In this document: piece by piece, positions 21,699-33,287 of the stretch
Numbering within the stretch: position 1 is the stretch's first letter
Layout of the letters: the number at the start of each line of letters is the position of its first letter
NCBI GenBank assembly: GCA_950022295.1
Contig: OX465599.1
Location: 277,719,501 to 277,783,500, forward strand
Reading direction: 5' to 3'
From: Bromus sterilis
Lineage: Eukaryota > Streptophyta > Magnoliopsida > Poales > Poaceae
DNA: 64,000 nt
Notes under the pieces: generated by a model
Database searches by the model: none
What the model was told of the DNA's origin: nothing
The model's input: only the letters and a program-made list of their open reading frames with translations
Position numbers and translations under genes: made by a program

Positions 21699-22165
21699 CA
21701 CTCTGATGTACATGTGCATCAGATAGGATTTGCGGGACCCTCGTACTGATTTCATTACTGCTCGTTAAAAGCGCGAAGTTTTGGACCGGTCGATACTGTA
21801 GGACGTAGTTTACTTTCCTGTGGTTATTTACGTCAATCGCTTTTTACTCTTTTTAGATACGTTTTTACTGGGTTTTCTTCTATTGTTTCTTTTTTTATTT
21901 ATTTTTCACTGATTTATATTTTTTCATTTTCAGTAGTTCTTTTCTTAAATTCATGTTTGTAGATACATGATTAACTGGAGTACTATCTTTTCGTACATAT
22001 TCTAATTTTTTAATATATATCGAATTTTTATGTATGTTTAAATTCTTTGAGATATATAATATATTGATTTCCTTTTTAATGTTAGATTCATTCGAAATGT
22101 ATGACTTTTCCTAAATATAATGTACTTTTTTAGTATGGTACTAAATATTTTTTTATTTTTTTATT
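21699..22165. other. AT-rich stretch without gene
   Basis: T-rich sequence on the plus strand with no coding or repeat signal that I can name. Confidence 0.4.
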
Positions 22166-22275
22166 TTCTCCTTTTGATCCATATTACTTGTCTTGAACTG
22201 GATGTATCAGTATCTAGATGTATGTTAGTGTTAGATACATCAATTTTAAGATGTGTAATATGGATCAGAGAGAAT
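22166..22275 (+). mobile_element. Degenerate Stowaway-like MITE
   Basis: The left end TTCTCCTTTTGATCCATATTA is the complement of the right end TAATATGGATCAGAGAGAA with few changes. The inside GGATGTATC...GATACATC is also inverted. This is the familiar Triticeae Stowaway type with GATCCATATTACTTGTC ends (from memory). Confidence 0.75.
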
Positions 22276-23055
22276 ACAATATTTTTCAAAAAATCATATT
22301 AGAAAAACACATGAACATTTTGAAATGATACATAAATTTTTGTGAATGGTAGAATCATTTTCGAATAACTGCATTTTTTTAAATATGACATGATTTTTTT
22401 TTCTTAATTAATTTTAATTTTTTTATCTTTCATATTATTTTTTCAATATAAACATACCACTTTCACCCTTCACTGTGGAGCTCAATCGCACAGAGTGAAA
22501 TGATGCGCTGGCTATGCATATACCGAAAATTGTCCTTCGCAAGCGCATGTTGAGCAATCCATATATCCAATGAATGTCGAGCATGTGCGTTACACTTATA
22601 TATTTTTAACGAAAGTCATATCTATACCATCTATTGAGAGGTATTTTGCTTTAGGATTTGTACAGTCATGCATCAAAGGGGATTGCGCTAAGGAATTTTG
22701 TGCATATTAAAAACAAAAAAAGGCAATGATGTGACACACAAATGGAAAAACTAACCTTTTCTACACACAAAGGAAAAGAGCTAAAAAGGGATTTTGTGCA
22801 TATTAACTATGTTTTTGTGTGCTTAACTGCTTATGCGTTTTAGGTACTTATTTCAGCTTGTTGTTTCCACATCTAACATTCTTAAGAAGTTGATCCCAAT
22901 TCTCTTAACATGCAAGGTGTCCACCTCAATGTCTAACTAAGCAATGCAATTAAGTCATTCACACATGCCAACTCAGCTATCATGCCATATCAGCAAACAT
23001 GCAATTAAACTATGATTTCTTCCTCTCTATACTGACGTTCCATCCCCACTATATC
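22276..23055. other. AT-rich stretch without gene
   Basis: No gene recognised. GGGATTTTGTGCATATTAA occurs twice in near-identical form (about 22695 and 22787). Confidence 0.4.
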
Positions 23056-23395
23056 TTTCACATGGAGGACAAAAACATGGCATCTCCATCTTTCATCCAC
23101 TATCCCATAGGCCCTCCATCTCTCACATGGGATTCGCTACCACAAAGCACTACATACTTAGCAAGAGATTATCTTTTTAGCTCTTTCTCTATTATTCGAT
23201 ATGTGCTCATGTATATCTATCTTTGACATGAAGACGAAAACATGGCATCTCCATCTTCCATCCACTATCCCATAGTCCCTGCATCTTTCACATGGGATTC
23301 TCTACCACAAAGCACTACGTACTTAGCAAGAGATTATCTTTTTAGTTCTTTCTCTATTACTCGATATGTGCTCATGTATTTATGTTACAATTCTC
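23056..23395 (+). repeat. Two-copy tandem duplication, period about 165 bp
   Basis: ACATGGCATCTCCATCTT begins at 23075 and again at 23240, and the copies remain aligned through GATATGTGCTCATGTAT. About ten substitutions separate them by eye. Confidence 0.85.
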
Positions 23396-23404
23396 TAGAA
23401 ATAT

Positions 23405-23446
23405 AAACAAGTGTTTTCGCAGCAACGCGCGGGGTATTATCTAGTT
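23405..23446 (-). repeat. Terminal motif related to the element at 20138
   Basis: On the minus strand AACTAGATAATACCCCGCGC is followed by GTTGCTGCG, matching the start of the 20138 element. The other end of this copy was not found. Confidence 0.5.
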
Positions 23447-24424
23447 AAGGAGAGAAACCAAGTACAAGACGACCACAAAGTAAAACATAGTTCCGAGCGT
23501 GCAAATTGTTTTGTCTTCGTGCGGATGTCAATGCATTAGTGGACGGTGATGATATACCATCTACCCGTTTGTGTAAGTACATAATCCACACTCTATTTTA
23601 ATAAAAATATATATTCTAAATGTATATGTTTTTTAAAAGATTCATCATGAATTAGAAATATGTTAACCTTGTAGAAAATACTGTTAGGATAAATATAAAA
23701 CATCTTCATACAATTTAACAAATTTCACATGTTTCGTAAGATGTTTATAACATTTTAAAAACTTTCACGCGTTCCAAAATAATGTATATGAAATTTCTAA
23801 AAATAAATTACAATAAGAAATAAAAGTAATTGCAAAATTCAAAATAAAAACGTTTCTCTTTCAATTAGTTTTTATATGACATTAAAAAAATGTTCGCATG
23901 TTCCAAATATTTTTTTGACAATTACAAGCAATTATACAATGTAAACCAATGTTCATGTAGTTTAAAAAACAATTCATGTGCATTAAAAACTGCCCTTCGA
24001 ATATTGCAACATGTTTAACATATATTCAGAAAAAAATCATAAACATTAATTTAAAAAAAAATTTATCGTATACTTTTTATTTTTATTTATTTTGCGAGCC
24101 TTTTCTTCTCTTTGGTAATTAATCACCTACAATCCAAGGGAGACAAGCATAAAAAATGTTTGATGTATATAAAGAAAATGTACAATGTATAATGAAAAAG
24201 TAGATAAAAAAAGAATGAAATAAATTAAGAGAATCAATAGTATACCTGGAGAAAACAAATACATAAACATAGAAAACAAGAAAAACACAAGGACAAAAAA
24301 GGGAAAACCCAACACAGGAAACACGAACCTAAAAAACATGCCAAGAAATCGGGAATCACTATTTAGCGGGCACCCTCTCGCACGCCCCCGTAGAGGTCAT
24401 TTTGGTGCGTTCTGAAGCCGCTAC
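23447..24424. other. AT-rich stretch without gene
   Basis: Low-complexity sequence. The minus-strand open frame at 24127-24339 is Phe/Leu-rich translation of A/T tracts and is not a gene. Confidence 0.45.
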
Positions 24425-24620
24425 GTGTCGCATTTTGTTCACGTCTCACGTGAAGCAACAACTGTGACTGCACGCAAAATTGTGGCCGGACCTGTGCCTG
24501 CGCTGTTGCTGCGAGAAACTGTGGTTGCACTTGTGGCTGCGCGGAAAGTGTGGCTGCACTTGTGCCTGCGCGAAAAACGGTGGCTGCGCGAAACTGTGGC
24601 TGACCGGAAACTGTGTGTTG
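24425..24620 (+). repeat. Degenerate short tandem repeat (CTGTGGCTGCGCGAAA type)
   Basis: Repeated units of the form ACTGTGGCTGCRCTTGTG and GCTGCGCGAAA, period about 18-36 bp, directly next to the 3' end of the LINE. Open frames on both strands here are translations of the repeat. Confidence 0.6.
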
Positions 24621-25198
24621 ATTTTTGTTTGAGCGGGTAAGAAACTTTATTGCACATAATTCAATAGCCTAGGGATACAAACTATATCATGCGGGTTTAA
24701 GAGCCACACATGTCTGCCAGAAGATAAAGACGAAGCAAACTTAACGACCTTAAAGGCCTCCCTAGCGGCGGTCCTTTTATAAACGAAATTACAAAACTAG
24801 AAAGCCGGTAACATAACTTGAATCTCCTTGATTAACATCGCATGTAGGCCATTATAACCCTCTCTAAGATCTTTAACCACACCTCTATCCTCACATGAAA
24901 TAACTACTCGCTGAAGCATCAAGTCATGCGCTAGCGATTGGGCCTCCCTCCATGCCATTGCTGCCAGACATTATGCATCAGTAACTCCTGGAACCACTTG
25001 TGCCGACGAACCTAGGTAGAACCCTCCAGGATCTCGAGCAATAGCAGAAGTAACTCCCATTTGGCCATCCCTTGAGCTCGCTCCCGACACACATATTGTG
25101 ATCGTCTCAGCTAGAGTTATTATTTCATGTGAATTCCTCACCGGGTGAGCATCAGAGATAACAGATGGTACACTGGAGAGAGAGTTCAGCTCCTCAAT

Positions 25199-25894
25199 TT
25201 AGCGCTGCACAAAAAGATGGGTGGATAAAGAGCTTTGAAAGATATCTCCATGCATCATCTTCCTTCTAGAATGCCAAATAGCCCACAGCTTGGTCACTAT
25301 GTGGGTGAGATCAGCGTGAGGAAGGTTTGAAAACAACGAGAAGAGCCACTGTTTAGCACGAGTTTCAGTATGTGCTATTAAGTGATCCATAATCCTGTCC
25401 TCCGACAGAGCCCAGACACATCGGGCGGAAGAACACTCAAGCAAAGAATGCCTCCATGAATCTTGCATTCCACATAGTGGACAGTTATCGGACTGTGCCA
25501 TATTGCGAGATTTCCGTATATCTTCAGTCGAGATAGAGTGTCTAGCAAGCCGCCAGAGAAAATGACGTACTTTCGCGAGAACTTTAACCTTCCACAAAGA
25601 TCTCCACCCTGTCTCATCAACCTCTGGATTTGAATGTCCAGGTCTCCCCTCAAGCCAATCTATGCGTCTCTGGACCGTCCTCACCACCATACGATAACAA
25701 GATCGTACGACGAACATACTCTCTTTGTAAAAGCTCCAAGCCCACATATCATCAACGTTTTGTGTCGGCAGCGGGATTTTCATGATCTCGGTGACATCTG
25801 CCGGTAGAAAATGTAGCTGTAGAATTTCCCTGTTCCAGGAATGTTCATTGGCCAATATCAGATCAGAGACAAGGTTCGGTGGCTGGGGGCTCAA
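25199..25894 (-). pseudogene. LINE C-terminal part with zf-RVT-like domain
   Basis: Longest open part of the LINE coding region, in frame with the preceding piece (26200-25895) after one TAG. Residues of the form CPLCG...HSLLECSSARCVW give the Cys/His cluster typical of the reverse-transcriptase zinc-binding region. The Trp-rich WRSLWK...FLWRLA block precedes it. Translation of the minus strand beyond 25199 continues in other frames into RNase H-like sequence. Confidence 0.7.
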
Positions 25895-26641
25895 CTAGAC
25901 TAAGGGTCTCATGTTAATCTCCTTGGGAATCCAATTGTGACCCCAAACACTTGTAGTTCTTCCATTCCCTATTCTTCGAATCAGCCCTTGCTTCAAAGTA
26001 TCACTGCCCTCCATAACCGATCTCCAAATCAGTGAAGGAGGGGATCCCAGTTCAGCAGAGAGTATATCCTTCGTAGGATAATAAATAGCCTTCATTAATC
26101 TTGCACACAACGTTTCTGGATTCTTCAGCAATCTCCAAGCTTGCCGAGCTAACAGAGATAGATTAAAAAATTCAAAGTCTCGGAAACCCAAGCCTCCCAA
26201 GTGCTTTGGTTTTGTTATGTCTGTCCATGATACCCATGCAGGTTTACGTTACCCCTCTTTGCTTTCCCACTAGAATTGTCGTATAGTTTTGTTCAGCTGT
26301 TCGATAAGCCCCCGAGGGAGTTTAAAGCATGACATAGAATAAACTGGTATTGCTTGAGCAACTGATTTGATCAAAACCTCTTTTCCAGCGATAGAGAAAA
26401 GCTTCTCCAACCATCCTTTCACCCTTCCCCATAACCTCTCCTTGAGATACTTGAAAGCATCGTTCTTTGAAGAACCAACATCAGAAGGTAGGCCAAGATA
26501 TTTTTCGTTCAGTGTATCATTGGGAACATTGATGAATAATTTTATTTCCTCTCTCACAGTCTCGGGGCATCCCTTGCTGAAGAAAATTGTAGATTTCTGC
26601 GGATTAATCTTCTGACCCGAAGCTGCACAATAGCTCATCAA
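25895..26641 (-). pseudogene. LINE RT thumb/connection fragments
   Basis: Two open pieces (26641-26270 and 26200-25895) carry YLGLPSDVGSSKNDAFKYLK, ERLWGRVKGW, GKEVLIKSVAQAIPVYSMSC and, after stops, GGLGFRDFEFFNLSLLARQA. All are conserved blocks of plant non-LTR polymerases. The stops between the pieces are substitutions (for example after LNKTIRQF). Confidence 0.75.
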
Positions 26642-27142
26642 AAGGTTTATACCGTAGTCGCCCCTTCAATGTTTGCCTTAAAAAAAGCAGGCTATCATCT
26701 GCAAAACAAGAGATGGTTAATGGGAGGCGCCAAGGGAGCCACCTGTAGACCACCCATTTGAGATGATTGAACACACGAGTTAAGGAGGCACAAATAGGGG
26801 GAGATTGGATCTCCCTGTCGAATCCCTTTGGAAGGCTTGAATTCTTCCAGTCTTCTACTATTAAACATCACTTAAAAAGAAACCGAGCTCACCATAGTCA
26901 TCACCAAGGCTACCCAACGTTCAGAAAAACCAAGCTTCAACATAATCTACTTTAGATAGCTCCACTCCACCCTATCATATGCCTTCAACATATAAGGTTT
27001 TAGCGCGCAATGTCGGTGTTTCACCGCTCTATTCCTTTTCATGAAATGCAAGCATTCATAAGCAATGATGATATTATCAGTGATCATCCTTCCCGACACA
27101 AAGGCATAATGCTCCTCCGAGATTATAAATGGGAGTACCTTC

Positions 27143-27720
27143 TGTGACGCCCCCAAAATTGAGTCATGTATAGTAATCATACACGCAAGGTACACGATCG
27201 AGATCAGGGACTCACGGTGAGATATCACAACACAACTCTACAAATAAAATAATACAAGCTGTTTAATACAAGCCAGGGGCCACGAGGGCTCGAATACAAC
27301 ATCTCGAAAGCACCAAGTTAGCGGAAGCAATAGTATCTGAGTACAGACACAAGGCACACATGGTCTTCCTTAAGAACGCTAGCACAAAAACAACAACGAT
27401 CGAAAAGGCGAGGCCTCCTGTCTGGAAACCTCCAATCTACTCCTGGTCGTCGGGGATCTCCATGTCATAGAGGGCATAAGGGATCTTCACGTTGCGGTGG
27501 TCGGCATCGGGGCTCTCCTGCTCCTAGACTCCAAGGCTCCAACGTCGACTACAACGGCCGACCAGGAAAAACAAAAAGGGGTAAATAAAGCAAGGGTGAG
27601 TATCTATCATACCCGCGAGTCTTACGTCCACTACTAAGCATTTCTGCATTGGTATCAAATGGAAATGGGAGGCTTTATATAGTGGACTGAAAGGATGAAA
27701 ACCAGAATAAGGAAGAGAAA
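27143..27720 (-). repeat. LTR X, outer part (Tekay-like gypsy LTR inserted in the LINE)
   Basis: The plus strand starts TGTGACGCCCCCAAAATTG directly at the LINE break. On the minus strand this is an LTR end GGGGGCGTCACA. AGCGGAAGCAATAGTATCTG and GAGTACAGACA match in layout the corresponding stretch of the A LTR (about 41075-41110). It continues after element E at 34921. Since the U5 end faces the LINE, it is a 3' LTR or solo LTR of a minus-strand element. Confidence 0.6.
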
Positions 27721-29350
27721 TGATACATCCAAAACGTATCTATAATTTCTGCTTGCTCCATGCATCTTTTGTGTGATATTGCTATGATATTGATGCACTT
27801 CCATACACTTTTCATCATATTTGGACTAACCTATTAACTCAGTGCACCCCAGTGCCAGTTCCTGTTTTCTGCTGTTTTTGTATTTCAGGTTTTCCCATTA
27901 CTTAAAGTGCCAGAAAAATTCCGAGAAAAATATAGGAAAAATCAGCGTACAAGAAGCTTCGGGAAGATCCCAAGTGGGTCCAGAGGGGAGCCAGGGGTGG
28001 CCCAAGCGGCCACCCCCTAGGCCGCGCCAGGGGGCGCCTGGGGCCCCTGGTCCACCTCTGGCTGCCCCCTTCGCCTATTTATCCCTCTCGTCCCGAAACC
28101 CTCGAGGACAGAACCCTTTTCGCGATCTCTCCTCTGTTCTGCCGCCGCCACGCTTCCAAGATCGGGAGCACCAGGAGCCCTCTTCCCGGCACCCTGCCGG
28201 AGGGAGGAACCACCTCCGGGAGCTTCTCCACCACCAAGGATGCTTCCCAGATGAACCGTGAGTAGTCCACCTTGGACCATGGGTCCATGATCAGTAGCTA
28301 TGTGATGTTCTCCTCCCCTCTTTGTTCTTCATGGTTTAGACCTCGTGAGATGCCCTACATGATCGAGGCACATATGTAATCTTTCTGCTGTTGCTATGCT
28401 GAGTTTGCTGGGATCTAATGGATTGTGAGACTATGTTCAGATTGTGATTGAGTAATATATTTGGTTCTCCTCTTTTATATTTATGTTCTTGAGAAATTCT
28501 TGCATGTTCTCCATTGTTGTTTATTGCTTTGGCCAAGTAGTAGGTAGTGACTCCAAGAGGGAGTGTTATGCATGATTGTGGGTTCATGCCCCCTGATGAC
28601 TAGCTTGAGTGACAGAAACATGATTCTAGGGGATGTGTTGTTGCCATAAGGGAGAAAATAACGGTGCTTGTACTTGCGGGGTGCAAGGATTTTTTACTTT
28701 ACGCAAAGTTCTTTAATGCAGTTGTCTGTTGCTTTGAGTTTACACTTTGGGTGGCATTCGTAACTTAATACCAGCGAGATGTTCTGGGTAGATATCTCAA
28801 GGTGGATGATTAGTAGGTAGATGCAGATGGATTTCGGTCTACTTGTCTTGGCGTACCGCCCATGCTTTTGAGCCTCTTCCTTTCTTTATAGCATAGTTAG
28901 CACTGGTTTGCGCACATAATCCTGTCAATTGCCCAGCTGTAATTTGTTTACCTCGCATGGCTATTTTATCGTCTTTTGGGAGAGAGACATCACTAGTGAA
29001 CATCGTGGGAACCCGGTCCATATTTCCAACACTTTTTACACCCACTATTTATTTTCTGCTTTATTTCCTTTTCCATTGCTATCGTTATCATTATTATCCC
29101 GTGCGTTTGATCCTTTGTAAACAACAAGGCCGGAGGGATTGACAACCTCTCTGAACTCGTTGGGAGCAAAGTTATTTGTTGTGTGTGCAAGTCCATGCCA
29201 ACCGCCTAATTGCTGGCGCCGTTGTCACCTTCCTGTCGTTGTCGGAGTCCTACTGGAGATAAACCTTGGTATCTTCACCGAGGGAAATTTGCTGCTGTCT
29301 ACATCTCAACCTTCCACTTTGGGTAACCAACGAGGGGCGAGAAACCATCA
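27721..29350 (+). repeat. 5' LTR of E
   Basis: 1630 bp, from TGATACATCCAAAACG to GAGAAACCATCA. A GC-rich block (27960-28070) precedes the TATA-like box at 28074. Confidence 0.9.
28074..28083 (+). promoter_or_regulatory. TATA-like box, 5' LTR of E
   Basis: CCTATTTATC; the 3' LTR has CCTATATATC at the same place (33645-33654). Confidence 0.5.
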
Positions 29351-29361
29351 AAGCTAATTTC

Positions 29362-29380
29362 TGGCGCCGTTGCCCGGGAC
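29362..29380 (+). other. Primer binding site of E
   Basis: TGGCGCCGTTGCCCGGGAC begins 11 bases after the LTR end, the same spacing as in D. Confidence 0.8.
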
Positions 29381-29510
29381 TCCACTCTTCAAGATAGGGG
29401 AGTTGCACACTATCTTTTATCTTTTCTTTTTAGTCTTGTTAGTTTACCTTTCAGTTTTTGCTTTAGTGTCCTTTATCAAAAAAAAAGTTACCTTGCTAGT
29501 AGTTGTCATT

Positions 29511-30253
29511 ATGTCTGGTCCTTTTGCCTTTGGTGAAGCAGAAGTGCTCACCTTTAAACAAAGAGGTGGTGAAAGTCTGAAAGATGCCTGGTATAGGATT
29601 AATGATTCTAAAAAAAAGCCACCAATAAGCAATCCACTACTATCCTGCTTAGAAACTTTTATGTTGGAATTACTTCTTGGAATAGGTTTATTCTAGATAC
29701 TGCTATCAATGGGAATTTCCTAGAAGTCCCAGTTTGGGAAGCTTTTAATATTATGGAAAGTCTTGTTGGAAACCCCCGTGTTGCTAGCATTCAAGAGGAC
29801 ATTACCCTATCTCACATTATGAAAAAACTTGAAAAGATAGAGCTAGAGATGCCTAGCATTAATAAGATAAGTGAGTTGGATCGTAAGATTCAAGGGAATT
29901 TGAATAGACTCGATAGCTCCATGCATAAAATTTTCAAAACCTTGGAGACCATCAAATCTCATGGCTTGGACCCTTCTAGGATTGATAAGATTGAGGAAAT
30001 CATTGACACTCTAGGAACTACTTTATCCTCAATCAAAACCAAAAAGGTAGAAACTCCGGAAAAGAAGGAACATAGGTTCGTTTACATTCCAAAAGCTCCT
30101 CGTTTCAAAACTAATCCTTCTATTGCCAAAGGAGTTGAAACTGTCAAGACTTTGGAAGAGATACCTCCTTTTAATAGAATAAATGAAACTCTAATTGATC
30201 TTCCGCCTTTTGCTTTTATCCCTAGAAGTATCTTTATTAGGACTTTATTTTAA
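29511..30253 (+). pseudogene. gag-like ORF of E, frameshifted
   Basis: The ATG at 29511 starts MSGPFAFGEAEVLTFKQRGG, then ESLKDAWYRINDSKKK. At the A8 run 29610-29617 the reading shifts by one base. The matching frame continues through SWNRFILDTAINGNFLEVPV, FNIMESLVGNPRVASIQEDI and a Lys/Glu-rich coiled region (EKIELEMPSINKISELDRKI) to the TAA at 30253. The first part resembles the central gag of Athila-like elements; the rest is helical and charged. There is no zinc knuckle or protease. With one base change the frame would be about 247 codons. Its likely role is particle assembly or RNA packaging in trans (inference). It is the only coding sequence in E. Confidence 0.65.
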
Positions 30254-33200
30254 AGACCTCTTAAGAGTGGTTGTACTATTGAAGAGCTTTTTGATGATCT
30301 TGATGATGGTTCAATTGATAAGACTTGATCTTTTTGCATCATGCCTAGCTTAAAGGCATAAAAGAAAGCGCTTTCGGGAGGCAGCCCGCAACGAATTTAG
30401 GTTTTCCTTTTTGTTTTTCTTCTGTTTTTAGTGGTCTTGATGATTGTTACTACTGTAGAAACATCATTGTATCTTTAATTTTCAAGCTTTGTGCAAATTA
30501 TAGCCTCATATGACAAGGGAAGTGAAAGTTGTGACATGCTGTCCAAAAAACAGATTCTGTCCGCGTGACGGGAAAAATCATAGAAAAATCCCAATTCGTC
30601 TTTTTGAGCTGCAATTTTTACACAGCGTGCTCTATACAATCACAGAACTTTCGTATGTTCTGAGTTTTTTGATTTTATTTGCAGAAGTATCCCTAAAAAA
30701 TTCTTTACTACCTGCTGGTCTGTTTTTCATAGATTCTGTCCTGTTTTGCCTTTTCTTCATTTTTCAAACCTTAAGCTTTCTTTTTCTTTACAAAAACTTC
30801 TTGGCGATCTTGAGAAACAGTAGCTCTTCAAGAATATCCTTATTTCCAGTAAAGAAAAATATATTTTATTATCGGTACTAACCTCGCTAATCAGATTATG
30901 ATGAGTTATGTATGAAGGGAGTTTTCAAGTGTGCGAGGGAAGATGATAAAAGTAGATTCAGGAGTGTCAAACGCTCAATCTTGGGGATTCCCCCATGCAT
31001 CCCCAATAAATATTCAAGGATACTCAAGCGTCTAAGCTTGGGGATGCCCCCATGCATCCCCTTCTCCATCAACAATTATCAGTTCGTCTTTCGTTCACTA
31101 TATTTTTATCACTTCATGCGTTATGTGCTATGCTTGGAGCGTCTTGTTCTTTATTTCCTTTTTAGTTTTCTTTAACTTTGCTTCCTGCTCATAACAAGTT
31201 AGAACCCAACTTTCTTTGTGTGGGAGAGAAACACGCTCCACTTCACCCTAGAACACAACATAGGATTTTCATGCTTATCTTTGTTGTGTGTGTTCTTAAT
31301 CTTTTTCGTAGTTGCTGTCATGTTTTAGCTCTTAGTGTTGATGCTTATCTTTTTAAGAGATTTTTTTTAGTTTGTTGCTGGAACTCTCTTGAGTTTTCAT
31401 GTTTATCTTGTTTAGAGAGTTTGTCTGTTGCACTGAGTTTTGTGTCTTGACTTGAAGTAGGTAATTGAGGTTGCTATTCAATTGTAGTAGTAACTTGCAA
31501 TAGTTTTGAGGTATTACCATGAGTAATATTTGAACTTTTGGTGTCAAGGGATTTAGCCTATTAGTGATAGATGTCGTATTTGGGGAAATCCATGTTTATT
31601 TTCCAAAAACCTACAAAATTAGTTGAGAACTTTAGCCACTAGATGGATCACTAATCTTTGGAGGGATCGAATATTAGAGTACACTCACGTACCATGAGTC
31701 GAGGATGCGCAAGGATAACCAAACCCCCATACACTCCTCCTCGGGGTACTTGTCTCTTTGTGAACCTCCTAATTAGATTGAGAGTTTCCGATAATAAGTG
31801 CATGAGTTCTTCGGACTAATGTGAGTATTCGAAAGTTGACACTTCCACCCAACCATATTTTTCTAGCCTCTTCGGTACCGTGCATTGCCCTTTCTCACCT
31901 CGAGAGTTGGCGCATACTTCGCCGATGCATCCAAATACTTGGCACGATAGGCCCAGTCATCATAAGCCTCATTATATCCTTCCTCAAAACAACCACCATA
32001 CCTACCTATCAAGGCATTTCCATAGCCTTTCCGAGATACATTGCCATGCAACATCCACCTTCTCATGACTTGATCTTCATGTCATACATGCTTTTTCTTG
32101 ATCGATGAGCCTCATGCTAGTTGGGCCTTTCCCTAATCATTGCTACATGACGCGCTAGTATCATTGCATATCCTGCTACACTGGAAGAGGCATACATTTG
32201 CATACTTCATGATAGTTTCATTTTCTTTATATTGAGTACTTTTGTAAAGTGTGAAAGATCTTCTATACTTCTTGTAATATATAGAGTGTTGCCCCTAAAG
32301 TGAGGAAAAGATCTCAAAGAGGACAAAATCAAAAGATCCCAAAGAGGACAAAATCAAAAGATCCCAAAGAGGAAAAATGAGAGCTAAATAGAAAGAGCCA
32401 TTGAGGCCACCAAAAAATACAAAAAAATAGAAAAAAGAGAAAAAGAAATAAAAAGAGAGAAGGGGGGCACACTACTATTCCTTTTGAGAGATCCACACTC
32501 GTACTCCATATTATATCTTGTAATCCATAGAGATTATCATTCATGCATATAGCTATGTGGGGACCTTCACACTATAGAACTTGGCTTGTATATTCCAATG
32601 ATGAGCCTCCTCAAATGAGCTCTAGGTCTTCTTGAGCAAGCAAGTTGGATGCACCTCCACTAGTTCCATTGGAGAGCTTACCTTAGCTCATATGTGCATC
32701 CGTTGCATGGAAATCCCTACTCCTCACATCATATCTATCATTTGGTTTTCTCTCGCCTATGATTGTCCTCTTTGATGTGAGCCTTTCACACCCTTTTGTC
32801 TTCCTCCTCCATCATTTTTCTCTCTTTGCCATCCTAAGTGTCAACTTTCTTGCTTACGCTCATCCATTGCATGAGTGCTCAAAATATCGAAAGGGAGTGT
32901 ATCATTTTGACTTATACCTGGCTAGTGGTCTGGGGATGAGTCAAGATAAGATTCCAAAGAAGACCAAGTGTGAAACTTTAGTAGATTAAGTTCTCAACAA
33001 TAAAAACTATGTTTTACTCTCTCGTATATCCATATCCCCTTTCTTGCACGCAAACACCATTTGGAGACATTCGAGTCACGGAAAGCGAGAGCTCTTGCAC
33101 CTTTATGTTCTTATGTTGCTTGTTTCAATGCTAATATAGACTCTTGCCTGTTATGACTTGAATTGAATTACATGCCTTGATTGCTTTACTTAAATGTTCT

Positions 33201-33273
33201 TATATGGTTGGTAGCATGTCACCACAGAAATTATGCTTGTTATCATTTACCTACTCGAGGACGAGCAGGAATT
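30254..33273 (+). other. Noncoding internal region of E
   Basis: 3 kb without coding similarity. AAAGCGCTTTCGGGAGGCAG (30365-30384) is a motif I associate with Triticeae Athila-like elements. Two hairpin motifs lie at about 30981-31005 and 31037-31061. A/G-rich repeats of CAAAGAGGACAAAATCAAAA (32309-32370) form a short tandem array. Confidence 0.6.
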
Positions 33274-33287
33274 AAGCTTGGGGATGT
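33274..33287 (+). other. Polypurine tract of E
   Basis: AAGCTTGGGGATGT lies directly before the 3' LTR. Confidence 0.8.

Larger units (their letters stand above)
24621..27142 (-). mobile_element. 5'-truncated L1-type LINE, degenerate
   Basis: On the minus strand RT sequence runs from 27142: FIISEEHYAFVSGRMITDNI, then AYDRVEW, FADDSLLF (about 26710-26690), GQKINPQKSTIFFSKGC, YLGLP and IAGKEVLIKSVAQAIPVYSM. These are the order and motifs of plant L1 reverse transcriptases. A zinc-finger RVT-type domain follows (WKVKVLAKVRHFLWRLA ... CPLCGMQDSWRHSLLEC, about 25640-25420). A weak RNase H-like tail (AMAWREAQSLAHDLMLQ, about 24960-24900) ends the coding part. A poly(A) signal AATAAA (minus, 24651-24646) and an A-rich end near 24621 mark the 3' end. 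Motif A has KPYM where LDM is expected, so the catalytic Asp is lost. Several frameshifts and stops occur. The 5' side is interrupted by LTR X at 27143. Confidence 0.8.

Noticed and set aside
24425..24657. Frames on both strands rich in Val/Ala/Arg
   Set aside because: Translations of the CTGTGGCTGCGCG short tandem repeat.
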